Shown: positions 1-12,117 of the stretch, one piece after another
Numbering within the stretch: position 1 is the stretch's first letter
How the letters are laid out: every line of letters starts with the position of its first letter
NCBI GenBank assembly: GCA_021014945.1
Contig: MU266449.1
Span: 1 to 64,000 of the forward strand
Direction of reading: 5' to 3'
Length of the DNA: 64,000 bases
Origin: Leucogyrophana mollusca
Taxonomy: Eukaryota > Basidiomycota > Agaricomycetes > Boletales
The notes under the pieces: model-generated
What the model was told of the DNA's origin: nothing
The model's input: the letters and a program-made list of their open reading frames with translations, nothing else
Databases searched by the model: none
Made by a program: the position numbers and the translations under genes

Positions 1-885
1 CGGGACACGACGGCACCGGCACGATCCCAGCGAATAAGTCGAGCGTATTTGCCGACGATCAAGACTGAGAACGCGAAGTCTCGGAACTGGATACCTAGCT
101 GCGCTAAAGCGTACGCGGTCATCCGGCCTCGCAGACGCTGCGTCGGCACCGTTTCGCATTCGAATTGCCATCCGGAAAGGTAGTCCTCCAATTTATCCTC
201 TTCGTCTTGCAGATCGTCCAGTTGGTCTTGCGGAGGATCCAAGAACGGCTCCAAGGATTCATCGTACTTGATCTCCACCCACAACTCCATGCGAGACACG
301 TCGGTTACCGCTGTCCGTCCGCAGTTGTGCTCGTAAATAGAGATGCCCGGTTTCAAGCCATATCCTCCGGATAGTTTAAGCGAATTGTCGACGTGGTCCC
401 CAGTAAAGACCACGTCTAGCGCTCCCGTAAATTCCTCAATGGCGTCGGTCTGTAGAAAGGTTTGTAAGCGCAGCACCCGATGATCAGCGGAGAAGACATA
501 CAAACGGCTCATACATAGCTCTTTCGCTCGAGCCACTCATGATATTGCGGAAGAGTCTGTTTTGAGCAGTCGATAGAGTGAGAAAAGGCTCGTCGCTCGG
601 CAGAAAGGTGGCCAGAAATTTGTCGACAGGCATCGGCCCAATATAACGACCTGTAGTCTCGCTTGCGAGTTCACTTTCGAATATCTCATGTGGCGAGGGA
701 GACATGGAGCTAAATGCGGCCACGCCGGACATTCTGTAGGAGATGGGGGTGGCTTCGACGGACGGCGGTGGGGCTTTAGTGGGCGACCCTTCGGGTGTGA
801 CGAGCGGGTTTGCTTGACCGGCCAGAGGTACAGGTCCTTCAGAGGCCTGTGAGAGGTCGCTATCGGGCTGCAATGTGTCAGACAT
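1..885 (-). CDS. FunK1-type fungal protein kinase, N-terminal part (truncated by window edge)
   Basis: The start is the ATG at 885. Exon 1 (885-502) gives a Ser/Pro-rich leader followed by a MPVDKFLATFLP segment. A 52-base intron (450-501) joins it in frame to exon 2 (449-1), which is open to the left edge. Exon 2 holds the domain that precedes the kinase core in basidiomycete FunK1 proteins, with LDVVFTGDH, GRMTAYALAQLG and, at the edge, KYARLIRWDRAGAVV. The kinase subdomains themselves would lie beyond base 1. FunK1 proteins are an expanded kinase-like family of mushroom-forming fungi; their substrates are mostly unknown, so none is proposed here. The leader and the upstream DNA closely resemble a second, internally deleted copy at 44088-45043. 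Family assignment is from recalled motifs and I am fairly sure of it. Confidence 0.82.
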
Positions 886-912
886 TGTGAGGATGCAGAT
901 GCGCGAGTAGCA

Positions 913-962
913 GACGAACGATTGCTTTGAGACCTCAGGCGTAAAGCTCGAGTATATATACG
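913..962 (-). promoter_or_regulatory. TATA-like promoter block of the FunK1 gene, shared with the second copy
   Basis: A block beginning GACGAACGAT, continuing through GACCTCAGGC and ending at AAGCTCGAGTATATA lies about 30-75 bases upstream of the ATG at 885. Almost the same block sits at 45071-45119, the same distance upstream of the ATG at 45043. The TATATA run is the likely TATA element. Conservation between the two copies supports either a promoter role or recent shared ancestry; the sequence alone does not separate these. Confidence 0.5.
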
Positions 963-1773
963 CGGCGGTATCGTGCTTGGTCCACGGGTACCGAGTTTAT
1001 TGCTCTGTCTATAACACACCTTTGTTGTTCCAGAACTGTCCACGGCTGTTGATGAAGCCGCCGAATGCCACAGGATGCCACACGCCTGTGGACTAAATGG
1101 ACACTGGTCAAGATTGAATATCAAATATTCGGAAACGCGTCCAGTCATGTGACCTGTGACATATACAGAAGCAAAAATATTGTCAGGTATTCAATCGAAA
1201 GACTATTACAATGAGCAGGAATGACTGTCTTCCTTGCACTCTTTGGTCTGCCTATGGGAGACCAGAAGGACATTGGGTTGTTATAATTGTGGAGCGCTCC
1301 GGCCAGCACAGCCTGAAGCCTGAAGCTGAAGCATCGTGAGTCGGAAGCTCGGAGCAGAATGGGACTGCAGATATGGAAGGGGCAATCACATGAGCATATC
1401 TGCTTACTACGATAGTGGTGGAATCGCTTTTTCGATGGAAACAAGTCTAACGGACCCCTACTCATGATAACAGTATTTTCTCGATAATAAAGACCTCCGC
1501 GCATCCATCCCATTTAGTATTAATCTCGAGAGTAAAAGTATAAAACTTTGGGCTACAGTGTAGTTAGAGAGGAAACAACAGCAAGATGTTAATGCTACAA
1601 GATTTAGAAGCGTCACAAAAAAAGCCAAGCGAAGTCAATAAAAAGCGATAAGAAAGGCAGAATTCCACAGATGAACACGAAAAGCATTATAAAAGATACC
1701 AGGAAGTCCACGTGATTAGGAACACAGCGTAATGGGAGATCGCGTTAGATCGTACAACAGGCCAGGTGGCCCT
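963..1773. other. Intergenic, no supported gene
   Basis: This stretch contains the upstream region of the FunK1 gene and the 3' flank of the carboxylesterase gene. Short open frames occur on both strands, but none shows a recognisable domain or a splice pattern linking it to a neighbour. The part from about 1515 to 1720 is A/T-rich. I see no repeat or RNA gene. Confidence 0.5.
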
Positions 1774-3751
1774 CTAGATGTCGTAAACTTGATAGTCATA
1801 CTGCACAGAATCGCCCCAGAAAGAAGGGGTGCATGCGCCGACAGTGGCTTCACCAGAGCTACCAAGGAGTATAGCATTGACATCGGAGGTACCGGCTGCT
1901 TGCCAGTTAGCGTAGGATGAGCCCGAGGGATTCGGGTTGCCGGTGTATAGGAAGGATTTGTAACGGGCTTGCATCTCCGTGATGAGTGCAGATTGAGCGG
2001 AATCGGGGCTTGGGACAGTGCCGAACTGTGAAAGCATCACATACTCAACACACGTGAAGGGGCAAATGGTAATGTCAAAAACATACCACAATCTCGATAT
2101 CGTCCTGATGGCACACAACACCAGCCTGTGTACAGTATGGGACAGCAGAGTTGCCTGGGTAGCTTGCACCGACGGTATAGAGTCCGACATAGGCACTTCC
2201 CCCGTTGGTAACCCAGTTCCGAGCAAACGTCCAGGTTGCACACCGCCAGACAGAATCTGTGCCAAGCACCTGCAGCTGTGGACGGTAGTCCTCGGTGGTC
2301 GTGGAAGTTTGCACGGTGTATAGCTGAGAACCCATCAGAGTCTGGTAACGGGCAGCGCCAAAAGTTCCATTGACGATTTCGGTGTATTCACTTTCGGGCA
2401 CGGCATCGGGGAAGCTGAGGTAGATGGTGTAGCCGGCCTCGTCGGCGACATTGGATAGCAAGATGGGCTTGTCGACGGCTGGGAAAGCGGCAGTCGAGTC
2501 GAGAGGTGATGTGATAAAGGTGCCATCGTTCACAACACGCATGGGTTCTGATTGAGTTGCAGCAGGGACGACATAGACGGCATTCGAATAGAAGTCGAGT
2601 CCAGCAGTGGTGACGATATCGTCGAGGGACAACGCATTCAAGCACGTAGTATCCGTAGCAGTGCAGTTCAGAAGTGGGGTAAAGTAGTCTTGCAGCTGTT
2701 GCTGGTCAGAAGCTGAGAGGAATCCGTAATCCTGCAGGATGATCAGCGGATGAACAGAGCAATCAGTGCTGAGGATGAAATGTGCACCATGGGGTCCGAC
2801 TGGATGATCGCAGACTGGAATAAGGACTGGGCCGATGGGACTGCAAGCAACGCCCTGATCATGTTTGCACCGCTGCTTTGGCCGGCAACCGTGATCTTCG
2901 ACGCGTCGCCGCCAAAGCTGGGGACGACCTTGCTCAAGAAATTAAGAGCGTTAACGGTGTCCTTGAGACCAAGATTAGTCTGGCCGTTAGGAGCAATGAA
3001 CCCAAGCTATGGTAGATACTCGTCAGGGAGGTCCACGAACGATGCTCAAACAACTCACAGCCCCCAAGCGGTACTGGATAACGGCTACAATCGAGTCGGT
3101 GGCAAGGGCAAGAGCAGATCCGTCGAGACCAGGATCTGTCGCCGATCCCACCATAAACGACCCGCCATGAATCCTGTAAGTAATATGAGCATTCAATGCT
3201 TCGATGCGAGTTCTTTTGACACTGACCACATCAGAGTGGGTACACCACTTCCAACAGTGAGAGTGGTCGGAACATATAAAATCATGGACAAGCAATCCTC
3301 AGAGAACGTTGAATCGTCCACATATGGTTGCGGACACATGAGTGGTAAGGCAGAAACATTTGTTGATCCGTTGCTATTGTCATCGTCGAGGTCAGTCGCG
3401 TGCAGGTCTTGCAGCTGTGATGTGACTGGCTTACGGGAGTTCCCATGTGGTCGCAACAGCGGATGGAGCCCACCGATCCGCAGAAGCATATTTGACAGCG
3501 TATCTGTTTACAGTGGGTATGTCCATAGTGCCGAGAGCAGTACCGAGTGGGGTGTCGACGGACAATCCATCAGAGCCTTGACGCGGGCAAAGAAGCTTGC
3601 GCGCAGTTTTGATGGGCAACGCGCAGAACCAGCTCTTGGGATCAAGAGGCGGGAACGATAAATGCGCGTCCGAGTACAGTGAGGGAACCGGAGATGCCCA
3701 GGCGTGTGACGCGAGCAGCAGAGACGAGACGAGAACGGAGAGAGCGACCAT
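1774..3751 (-). CDS. Secreted type-B carboxylesterase/lipase
   Basis: Six exons (3751-3435, 3373-3227, 3173-3059, 3006-2788, 2731-2087, 2025-1774) join in phase to 564 residues, a normal length for the carboxylesterase family. The start at 3751 gives a clear signal peptide (MVALSVLVSSLLLASHAWA). Family landmarks appear in order: SEDCLSM (SEDCL motif), IHGGSF oxyanion loop, YRLGALGF across an intron, and GQSSG with the nucleophile Ser near residue 237. After these come SDPMDYGF, an acidic residue in SNVADEAG, and CHQDDIEIVFG with the likely catalytic His. The enzyme should hydrolyse carboxylic esters outside the cell; the substrate cannot be told (lipid, sterol ester or plant ester). Introns are 52-61 bases. 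It stands alone, facing the gene-poor region upstream. Exon borders follow family motifs closely, so the model is strong. Confidence 0.92.
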
Positions 3752-6700
3752 AGCTTCTAAAGGTATAAGTTTCCACAAGAAGGGTATTAGATCGGAAGGG
3801 TGCCCCGGACGTGGAGGGTCCTCGACGCTGCTGCTGGGTGAAGAAACTAGCAGAGGCGACGCCCCGTTAAATATAAAAACTTGGCTGAGGCTCGGACCTG
3901 CGAGTCGACAAACCAGGGCACAGTGCGAAAGGAAAAGACAGACGAGTAAGGAACGATTGGCAAAGGCACAGAGGAAAATAGACACGGCATATGAATGATA
4001 TGGGTGTCCGTATGGAACAATGACCTTCGATACTCAGCCAAAAAGGCAGGCGACCTCAAGCGCCCATGAATGCGACCGTGTGCGTGGGCCGACAATGGAC
4101 GGGATCGCTTCCTTTACCCAGGCCTTTGTTCTCAAAAAGTAAACTGCGCGCTGTCTACGCCGACAAATTTCCTGCTTGGACCCGCTCGTTCCTAGCGATC
4201 ACCTTGAGATACTTCAGGCAATACGAACCGCCGGTTGACATCGTTGTCTCTCATCTCGAGGCACAGATTCGAGCAACTGCAATACCATAGTTATGGTGCA
4301 CGAAACTCATCCCGTGAATGTTGTGAAGGGAGGTGAACCGTCAAGGCGTCTTGTACTCCTTATAGCAGCGGGAAATTGGCGGGAAGGATGGGTAAGGCTA
4401 TCGGCAGTCAGACGGTAATACCGTTGTGGCGAAGAATCGAGATGTCTCGAAATTTTGTGGCCAGGCCGTTCTCTTCCAAGTGTTCCGGGTGCCTTGGTTA
4501 TCGAGGGAGTACGGCTCTTCTCCTGGAGCTGCCCTGACCGAAAGGTGAGTGCTTATGTACATATGGTCCTTTTTCATTTTGCAAACGGTAACTCGGTCCA
4601 TATGGTTGGCATACGCTTGTGTCATGGCTCCTGCCGCCACAAAGTGCGCACTATTTTTGTGACATGCGTCTTTATCTGGGTGTTAGGTACGCGTTCGCGG
4701 CAACAACGAGATAAACACGAGAGTCGATCATGTTACGCCGCGTTTAGACCTGCCAAACTTGCACGCATCAGCCCTCCAACGCCCGCTTTTCATGTGCGAT
4801 TGGGCAGGACCCGATTACAGGAGCCAGATGGGCGAAAGGGATGCACACAACCTTGACGATTACGCTTACTACCTTCTTTCATGTTGATCAGATTGTCTCG
4901 ATGGAATCCACCTGTCATTGGGAACCGCACTGAATGCTTGTGCCTCCCCTGCTAACGACAGACGCAAGGGGCCGAGCGGTCACACGATTGCGGGAATACA
5001 TATGGAACCTCAGGTAATTGAATTTTGTCATCATCCCCCCTGAAATTTGACTTGCGTACCTTGCACTCCTTGATTTCGAAAGCCCTCCATTACGATGATG
5101 GTGCCACTATGCCATCTTCGAAACCAAAAAGCCAATCGCGCATCCATCCGTGTGCGGTGGGCACGGCTTCATGCCGCCCAGGAGGTCACGCGAACGAGGA
5201 ACCAACGGGTTTTTGGCGCCGTAAAACTTGATCGCGTTTAGCGCATGCAACAGACCTCTATTTGCGCACAACAGCCTCTGCGATCATCAATCGAAGGCGC
5301 GGAGATGATTGGAATGTATTGTCAAAGGTCACGATAATGGTACGTGAAATTCCTGTGACCCTCATAGCTCCAGAGATTCTCCAAAGAACAAGGCGTCTGT
5401 TATCCCCGCAGACCGAAAATAGAATGTGGCAATCATCGAGGGCGATAAATTTGCGAATCAACCGCGGCGCCGATTTCTTGAAGTCTGGTTTGGCGATGAA
5501 ACACAGCCCGCGAAAGAACAAAGGAACACCGCTGCACCACTGTGGTGGGATCGCAACGGGTCAAAACTACGATGTTTTTGGTGTGACACAGGCACCAGAT
5601 TGCGAAACGTTGCGAAGGAATTTTTATGCCGCTCAGATTAAAAGTACAAGGCACCTTTCAAGGTCATTGAAGCAGCTTTTTTGGCCTCGAGTGTTCAATT
5701 CCCGAAACGACAGGATGTAATTCCGCGCGACAACATCAGACTTTTTGATTGAAGTAACGATGGAACCAGCATGCACCGTGTCTTCACCTCTGACTTCGGA
5801 GCAATTCCTTGGCTGTTTCACGCTCATGCTCTTCACCTGTCAGACTTTGTGAATGAAGAACCCGTTGGCAGAGCTTGAACACTTCGAACGATGGCACGGA
5901 ATATCACAGCTTCTCGAAGGGAACCGCTCAGAATAAATTGTACTGTTGGCATCAAGTACTCGCATGTTGCCTTTCACAGTCCAGACCCTTGATATGCTAT
6001 ATCGTGTAAGGAATCTGAAGCTGTCATCGAGAATCATGCAAAGATCAATGGAGGATTGCGGACGGATATTCTCACTGGCGGTGACGGTGTTCGCCTGATG
6101 CGCCTCGAATGGATTTTGGATCCAATTTGACCGTAAAACGGGCACGAAGGGGGGGGAGGGGGTCAATCCAAATGGTTGCCACATACATTCAATCCCAACA
6201 CCACAACGACGCAGGCATCATGTACTGTTTTTCGCGAAGCAACTGCGAAGAAGTCGCGCAGATTACAGCCTCTCAGCAAGGCATCACCACGCTGGTCTGG
6301 ATTCGAAGATTTGGCGCCGGGGTTGCATATTCGATGGAATCACCAACTCTAGGACCCGCAGGTGTGTCGAACGTCCTCCGACCCGTTTGTTGACTTTCAT
6401 TGTTCATTCGTGCGCCTCATAAGCTTCCTGGAAGCTAAAACCAGCTCCTTGCATTGCCATTCTTCGCAACATGTCCTGATCTTACTTGCTACCTACCTTG
6501 CTCATAAAATCTTCTCGCAAGGCAAAGCCTGTGGTTGTATAGCCGCCGTACCTTCCCAGTGCCTTTGGTTACATTAATACGTGCATCATCCCGTGACTGG
6601 CACCCCCATTCAGCTGCGTGCCAGTAGAATGCTGAGGTAGACGATACATTAAGCTGGTGGCCGCTCGAGGGAGTTACTAGATTTACATAATGAGCTATAT

Positions 6701-6846
6701 TTACTTATCATGGATAAGTACTTAGCGAATATATAGATTATTAATTTGAGTTAGGCTTTCTCGTCACACCTTCTTTGACAGTCATTGGGGGCTCAACTGC
6801 AACTCAACCGCAACGGTCTCCGCCAACATTTTTTCTACCTGCGACT
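3752..6846. other. 3.1-kb gene-poor region
   Basis: No frame here shows a recognisable domain, a signal peptide with a downstream splice path, or homology to another part of the window that I can see. Open frames up to about 150 codons occur on both strands and overlap each other, as expected by chance. There is a G-run near 6149-6165 and an A/T-rich stretch just before the next gene (about 6660-6770). A decayed transposon is possible, but I saw no terminal repeats. Confidence 0.5.
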
Positions 6847-9800
6847 ATGATCAGCCCGACGGATGAGGGCTTCACTGACGAAGATATTCAGGGTCTCAGA
6901 TTAAGCCGAATGTCCCATACTCATACCATTGACGACCACATTTCGACCTCGGCTCACCTAACATCTCCCTGGAGGAGCCCTGATACCACCGGAACTCAGA
7001 ACTATATCTCTGACCCAACACCTCACACATACCGTTTCAAGAACCTGAAACATGACGCGAAAGGCAAAGGCGTCGACTGGGGTGTGCGCCAGTCTATCAC
7101 ATCCGACCGAGAACGTGAAGGTAGGATTTCCCCGCACTCATTCATGGTCGAATTGCCGACGTTGTTGACCCACTGTTGCACTCTTAATGCGGCAACTCCT
7201 ATCAATTACGTTCTGATGCTCAGAGTTGGCGTATCAGTTGCTCGCATCACTTCCACGGTCTCGGCTTGCGGGCATTCAGAGACGCATAGCTCCCCTGTTA
7301 CAGTTTGATCTTGTTGGGGTTGGTTTCATCGCGTTCACGGAATCACTGCTGCCACTGACATGCTCATTCAGTCATTGCCACCAGAGCTTTCGCTACTCAT
7401 ATTTATGCAACTTCCGGCACCTTGTTTGCTGGTCTGTGCGCTAGTGTGCAAGAGGTGGCACGCTCTAGCCAATGATACTGCTCTATGGCGCAGGCTGTGC
7501 GAGCAACGCGGATGGATATGGCGATCGGAAGCTATTGTGCCACCTGCCGGTGGATGCGCAGTCGAAACCAAGGACAACAGAGCGCTAGCGCTGCGAGAGG
7601 ATAGGGAGGAGGACGAAGGTATGGGTGATGAAGAGGAGGGCGAAGATGAAGGAAGTGGGGAGGATGTGAGCGAAGTCTTCTTCGACGAAGCTGAGATGGA
7701 CTCTGGGTTTATGACGATGAGTGCGGAACAGGCGTCCATGGAAGGCATTCTGCCTCCCCTTGATCTTTCGCCGCTGTCACCACCTTCCATGCATCAGAAT
7801 CCACGCTTGTCGCCGGCGGCTCCGTGGTCTACTCCACGACATTACCAAGCTGTCAGGCAGCCCCGCGCAACACTAGCCCCTGATTACCGGCTCCTACATC
7901 AAACGCATACCCTTTTGCGAAATCGTGTTCGGCGTGGGGATTATCGCATGCACGCTCTACCAGGTGCAGATGGGGGCGGGCATGGTGCCGCGGTGTATTG
8001 TCTCTGGCTCTGGACGTACCCACCTGAGTCATCCCACCGCTCTGCGCCCCTCCAGGTTCTCTTCACAGGTTCAAAGGATCGCACGGCGCGTGAGTGGGAC
8101 CTCCGCACAGGCCAGGTCCGGCGTGTTATCGGAGGAGTCCACCAGTCCAGTGTGCTTAGCTTGTGTGTCGCATCATGTCCTCCTCAGCAGCACATGGAAA
8201 CGGACGAAGAGGATGCCGCCGACAAACTGGGCGATGCAGGTATGCTTGTCAGCGGAGGGAGCGATCGGCGTGTTGTCATATGGGATCTGGGGAAAGATAG
8301 GCTGGTCGATGTTCTTTGGGATCACGAGGATAGCGTCCTCTGTGTACGAGCAGACAGTGGCAGACTTGTCACTTGCTCCAAAGGTCGGCACGCCCTTGCT
8401 TGTAACTTCCCAATCTTTGCCTTACTTGACTACAGACCGGACGATACGAACGTACGCCTTTCCATCGTTGGAACGCCAATTTGTGTTTCGGGCACACAGA
8501 GCAGCAGTGAATGCCGTGTCTATCGTAGGGGACGTAATTGTATCCGCTTCGGGGGACCGCTCGGTGCGCGTGTGGGATGCTCGCACGGGGGCGCTAATGA
8601 ATACCTTCGAGGATCATCATGAGAGGGGGTGAGTCCTCTACCGTCAATTGTTCCGATCTTTACATGGGTTCCCTTTCTCCTATCATCCGTTTCGCCATTT
8701 CTTGTTCCCTTGGACCTCCATTCACTTTGTCTATTTGTCAATTTTCGTTCCTTCTGCTGTCCTTCCTGCCCCGCCTCCTCCTCCTTTGCCTCCTTTGAAT
8801 AGTGTAGCCCGCCCGTATGACTTCTTCCGGATGTGTGTTCTCCCCCCTCCTCTGCGGTGCATCCGTTAGTTGTGTTGCTTTCGTTGTTTTCTTTCGTACC
8901 GCTCCCCCCCCCCCGCCCCCCTGCCTCCACACCCCATTCCCGCTGTTGCTTCTATTCTTTTCATTTGTTCGGTTTATTCCGCCCTTTCATTCTTAGCTTC
9001 ACTTCAGATGCCAACCGTTGTTCCCAAACCCGCCTTTTCTGATCACCTCTTTTCTTCCCTGGCTTCCGTATCCCTTTTTCTTTCTTTGAGGTGAATTATT
9101 GATATCGGCTGACACTAACTTGTTCCTGAAGGATTGCTTCCATCGAATTCAAGCCCCCTTTCCTTGTCTCGGGCTCCTCTGACCGACACCTTCGCATGTT
9201 TGACATCATGACCTCTCAAGGATGGTCCACTTGCCCCGAATTTGAGCACCCCTTGGCTGGATCTGCGCCACACGTCGGCATCGCTGGCGGGTCAATCAAC
9301 GGCGTGGGCATAGGAACTGCACAAGGCTCCAGCATTGGAACGGGACAAGGACAACCCAACACCTCGTTGTACTTGCATTCGTCATTATCACAGTCGCTTT
9401 TTGGGCCGTTGCAAAATGGGTCCGTGGAGGTATCAACAACGTTGTGTTCGTCTTGTAGGGCAGTTACGAAGGTCCCTGCAAGGAGACAACAGCGTCACAC
9501 GCACCTTGTGCGGAGTGTGGCGCTAGGAGACGAGTTCGCCATTAGCGGGAGCTATGACCTGAGCGTCAAGGTAGACATCCTCTTGTGTGAAATAATACCT
9601 CATCGCCTGATCCTGTTGGTCAGGTGTGGGACAGGAATACGGGTGAGCTAGTCGCCGATCTAACTGGGGGACATACTGGTCGGATATTTAGCGTCGGGTT
9701 TGATTGTACGAAGGTAAGTTTGTGCTCTCGGTTCGCCATCGTTCCGCCGACTGATTCGGTTCTGTTCCCAATAGATCGTTTCGTGTGGCGAAGACCAGGT

Positions 9801-9906
9801 AGGTGTGGACATCCATGGCTATTCCAGATGCTGACTATGCGTTCTTTAGAGAATCTGCATATGGGACTTTTCGCATGGTATTGATACATCTTTCATCAAG
9901 TTGTAG
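6847..9906 (+). CDS. F-box/WD40-repeat protein (SCF substrate receptor, Cdc4/Pof-like)
   Basis: Eight exons (6847-7120, 7224-7318, 7372-8383, 8436-8628, 9132-9570, 9624-9713, 9775-9798, 9850-9906) give 727 residues in phase. Residues about 93-123 carry the LLASLPRSRLAGIQRR linker common before fungal F-boxes. The F-box follows (SLPPELSLLIFMQL, VCKRWHALANDTALWRR, residues 124-170). After an acidic stretch rich in Asp/Glu come WD repeats with FTGSKDRTAREWD, VSGGSDRRVVIWD, SASGDRSVRVWD, SGSYDLSVKVWD and SCGEDQRICIWD. The F-box should bind Skp1 in an SCF ubiquitin ligase while the propeller binds phosphorylated substrates. The closest known architecture is Cdc4/Fbw7 or Pof1; I cannot choose between them. 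Intron 4 is long (503 bases) and pyrimidine-rich, unlike the other introns of about 50-100 bases. Confidence 0.93.
8629..9131 (+). other. 503-base pyrimidine-rich intron
   Basis: This is intron 4 of the F-box/WD40 gene: donor GTGAGT at 8629 and acceptor just before GATTGC at 9132. It is about ten times longer than the typical intron of the window. The + strand is strongly C/T-rich, including a C run near 8908-8922. The phase across it is correct and the joined protein reads DHHERGIASIEFKPPF, matching the family. Confidence 0.8.
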
Positions 9907-10337
9907 CCTCATTCTGTTTGTAATTTTGAGCGCCTTGGACTGATCTAGCCTTTACTCGTGCTGCTTAGTGATAACTGCCGTGCTGCGTGTCTATTCGGCG
10001 GCCAGGGACTTCGTAAGTCTCTATTTATACGACTCTGTTCTCACTGGTTTTGGGCGTTTCAATCGATAGCGGCGCGCGGTGTCTGTGCTACCTTGCCTTC
10101 CCCACCTTCTGTTACCCTCTTGACTCCAATGGTTTTCTGTTGGTTCGTCTCCTTCCGTAGGTTCGCCAGAACAAATGAACCAAGCCTCCTCAAAAACGAG
10201 CCGAACGTGGCTCTAAAAGGCAGGTGGTTTGAATCCCATCCTGGTATGATGTCACGCGACGTCATCCAGGCCGCTCTATAAGTGAGGCTGGTGTCCTCGC
10301 TCAGTTCACGTTTCTCTCACTTTGCCATCCTACAACG
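9907..10337. other. Intergenic, 431 bases
   Basis: This is the 3' flank of the F-box gene and the 5' flank of the TMEM69-like gene. A T-arm-like string (GGTTTGAATCCC) lies near 10228, but I could not fold the surrounding bases into a tRNA. I saw nothing else. Confidence 0.5.
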
Positions 10338-11571
10338 ATGAATACGCTCTTTGGCCCACTTTCCCGTTCAGCAGCTCTCCGCCGTGCCCCCCTTGCCTTA
10401 CGCCGGCCGTCACCCACACTCGCGGGTCACCCAGTTGCACTCAACTTTGCGCAGGTCCATGCGCGCTTTGTCGCCAGCTCTGTTTCTGGTCGACCGGGCA
10501 GTCAGACCATCAAACATGCAAGACTAAATGTCAAAGAGGAAGTAGGAAACTCGGCCGCAGATTGGGCGCGCTCGATAGCAGCTGGCGGCGTGTTCACCGT
10601 TGATAACGTGACCCCAAAGAAGGACTCATTTGTCAGTAACTATGTATTCAGCTGATGCATGAAATGAACATTTGCATTTAGGCTGGCATCACGAGCGCTG
10701 TAGCTACGTCCGTCCCAACACCATATCTCGTGATGGGCCTTGCTGGCGGGCTACCATACGTCGCTTCCTCTGCAACGACCGTCTACCTTGCACACCAAGC
10801 AGGGATGGCAGCCATGGGGACAATCACTAATATAGATCCTGGTGTTGCCCATACCATTCTCGATCAAGCGCTGAACTTCCAAGTCACGTATGGCGCCGTG
10901 TTGTTGTCCTTCCTAGGTGCGTTGCAAGCTCTTTTGCCGGGTATTGATTGCTTAGATCTCGTTTGGATAGGTGCTTTGCACTGGGGCATGGAGTTTAGCG
11001 CCATGGGCGGGAACAAAGGCTATCCTCGCCTTTTACTTGGTGTATCTCCAGCTATTCTCGCATGGTCCACCATCGCGCTTCAACCTACCTCCGCGCTTCT
11101 CTGTCAGTGGCTTGGATTCACCGCTCTTTGGTATGCAGACAACAGAGCTACTGCTGCCGGTTGGAGTGAGTCTTTTGCTCTCGCATGTGGGGTAGAGGGT
11201 CCGGATTATTCATCAATTATTTTCCCACACAGCGCCAAAATGGTACTCCCAGTACCGATTCTATCTTTCCATCCTCGTTGGAACCTGTATTATTGGCTCC
11301 CTTGCTGGAACATCGTACTACGGCCCCGTCGCGGGCCACGGTTTCCTTTCGCACGATTTGAACATGATTCGTGCTGAGAGGCGAGTCCCGACGCTTTTAC
11401 GGCTCTAGGAGAAGAACTGACTCGACGGGCATTAACAGGAAGCAGACTCAGCCCGAGCGGGCAGGTGTTATCGGCGGGGATATCGAGGCCGTCTCAGGGG
11501 ACGAGTCCAGCGATACATACGTGGTGATCCGAAAGAAGTCCAAGGGCGAAGAGGAGAACAAGCAACAGTAA
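10338..11571 (+). CDS. Mitochondrial inner-membrane protein, TMEM69/DUF3429 family
   Basis: Five exons (10338-10631, 10682-10916, 10971-11165, 11233-11380, 11439-11571) encode 334 residues. The N-terminus is rich in Arg, Ala and Ser (LFGPLSRSAALRRAPLALRR), as in a mitochondrial presequence. The rest holds several hydrophobic helices with YLVMGLAGGLPYVASS, FLGALHWGMEF, GWTPKWYSQYRFYLS and SLAGTSYYG, which I recognise as the DUF3429 (TMEM69) pattern. Its biochemical role is unknown. The last intron (11381-11438) needs a GC donor (AG|GCGAGT). With it the frame continues as AERKQTQPERAGVIGGDIEAV to a hydrophilic Lys/Glu-rich tail; without it translation stops at 11408, 30 codons earlier than the tail start would suggest. 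I favour the GC-AG model because the tail shows coding-like composition. Confidence 0.87.
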
Positions 11572-12117
11572 GGCTGAGGCCAACAGTAGTTGCTCAACAT
11601 TTGAGACACGAAACTGTTCCCAGTAAAGAGAGAAAGGCTCGGACGTAGTCCGTTATATCAACTCCATCCTTCATTTGTAACTTTTGCAAGCTACCTTTGT
11701 ACCATCAAACTGTACCATACATACCATGTATTAACTTACGCATCAGTCGTAACGCTGGTGTCAGTGCTTTGGCCATAACGGTTTCATCATTCGCACGTCC
11801 ACTAACTTCAATTCAGATCTTTGAACTCAAACTCTCACGAAGACCAGCAGCCGATTAATCACTGCACCCAATTCTTATAACTCAGAGTTTCCTGATTTCA
11901 AAACTTCTGATAGCCGCCTGCGCGACCCTTTTTCAAACAGACTCGCACTGTCTATGCCATTAGGGGAGGGAGTCCAAATGGCGACTGCCGCGGGCTCACA
12001 TCTTTCGGAGGCGACATGCGGAAATGGCCTAGCACCTACATCAGGTTCCGTGACGTGCTTGGTAACTTACTGAAAACCTCCACCAGCAGAGTTGACGAGT
12101 CTCTGGCGAGATCAATC
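11572..12117. other. Intergenic upstream of the DUF6534 array
   Basis: No gene is seen. Bases around 11965-12025 (CAAATGGCGAC...CGCGGCTTCA-like, then a CGGAAGCGAC-like string) resemble bases around 14866-14925 upstream of the second array copy. This shows that the duplicated unit includes upstream DNA. Confidence 0.5.

Noticed and set aside
1145..1513. 122-codon minus-strand frame between FunK1 and the carboxylesterase
   Set aside because: No domain and no homology to anything in the window; composition looks non-coding.
4066..5720. Open frames of 70-152 codons on both strands in the gene-poor region
   Set aside because: They overlap each other, have no recognisable domain, and no splice path joins them into a longer protein.
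6140..6170. G-run as a possible quadruplex or telomere-like repeat
   Set aside because: A single run, not a repeated unit; too little to support a structure.
10200..10260. tRNA-like T-arm string (GGTTTGAATCCC)
   Set aside because: No acceptor stem, D-arm or anticodon arm could be paired around it.
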